Shown here in pieces: positions 4,998 through 5,215 of a stretch of DNA of 5,215 nt. This DNA comes from Clostridium sp. CAG:169 (GTDB taxonomy: Bacteria; Bacillota; Clostridia; Oscillospirales; Ruminococcaceae). The position numbers were made by a program, and so were the translations under genes. The stretch is taken from contig FR880177.1 in NCBI GenBank assembly GCA_000435195.1, positions 1-5,215 of the forward strand, read 5' to 3'. Each line of letters starts with the position of its first letter. The stretch's first letter is position 1. The notes below the pieces were generated by a model, which ran no database searches, was not told the origin of the DNA, and worked only from the letters and a program-made list of their open reading frames with translations.

Positions 4998-5215
4998 TTA
5001 TTTTAATTTTAGGGCACACAGCGATTCGGTCAGACGAACTCCCGTCCAGCTTGCCAGCAATCCTAACAGCGCTCCGCACAAAACGTCGGTCGGAAAATGC
5101 ACATACAGGTACAAGCGGGAAAATCCCATCAGCACCGCTAAACCCATCATCACATTCGACCAGCCGCCGAACATCTGCCGATAGTGCCAGAAGACCCCTG
5201 CACAGGCAAAGGCTG
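4998..5215 (-). CDS. PAP2-family phosphatase, C-terminal fragment
   Basis: The last 71 codons of a minus-strand gene that continues past the right edge; the stop is TAA at 4998-5000 and the frame is open to 5215. The fragment carries the third PAP2 phosphatase motif, SR-x5-H-x3-D, as SRLYLYVHFPTD (Ser32, Arg33, His39 and Asp43 of the fragment), between two hydrophobic segments (NVMMGLAVLMGF and VLCGALLGLLASW). The first visible residues, AFACAGVFW, are what normally follows the PSGH motif, which would lie just outside the window. Type-2 phosphatidic acid phosphatases are integral membrane enzymes that remove phosphate from lipids such as phosphatidate, phosphatidylglycerol phosphate or undecaprenyl pyrophosphate; the His is the nucleophile partner residue in this motif, supported by the Asp. 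The substrate cannot be told from this part. The neighbours do not inform on its role. Confidence 0.88.
   Translation of the reverse strand, partial: AFACAGVFWHYRQMFGGWSNVMMGLAVLMGFSRLYLYVHFPTDVLCGALLGLLASWTGVRLTESLCALKLK

Noticed and set aside
1..5215. Mobile elements, CRISPR arrays, tRNA/rRNA genes, defence or toxin-antitoxin systems
   Set aside because: No transposase or integrase frames, no spaced direct repeats, no tRNA-like cloverleaf, and no unexplained gene cluster were found. All sizeable coding sequence belongs to known housekeeping families.

Overview
The window looks like a stretch of core chromosome from a low-to-mid GC Gram-positive anaerobe of the Bacillota, probably class Clostridia. 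The support is strong GGAGG ribosome binding sites before every complete gene, sigma-A type promoters, A/T-flanked intrinsic terminators, a DUF1846 (UPF0371) protein, a FeoB-associated Cys-rich membrane protein (a family typical of Bacillota), separate secD and secF genes, and a long PurB of the kind related to the animal enzyme. Genus cannot be fixed from this sequence.

Layout from left to right: (1) the C-terminal end of a plus-strand DUF1846 protein with its own terminator; (2) a convergent minus-strand secD-secF operon (start codon near 2733, end at 401), with a near-consensus promoter at 2823-2851, secD and secF overlapping in a TAATG, and a terminator at 352-384; (3) purB, adenylosuccinate lyase, on the minus strand (4420 to 2987), with its own promoter and a 16-bp hairpin after its stop; (4) a divergent control region of about 276 bp; (5) a plus-strand gene of 56 codons for a FeoB-associated type Cys-rich single-pass membrane protein; (6) a shared hairpin terminator; (7) the C-terminal 71 residues of a minus-strand PAP2-family phosphatase, running off the right edge.

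The genes do not form one pathway. SecD and SecF work together as the accessory membrane complex of the Sec translocon, PurB acts in purine synthesis, the small Cys-rich protein is probably linked to ferrous iron uptake, and the PAP2 protein probably dephosphorylates a lipid phosphate. Each unit carries its own promoter and/or terminator, which argues for separate transcription units. No mobile element, CRISPR array, RNA gene or defence system is visible, and I do not see a new multi-gene system. The points most worth checking are the palindrome in the promoter region of the orphan Cys-rich gene, and a 23-codon leader frame whose stop overlaps the secD start codon.
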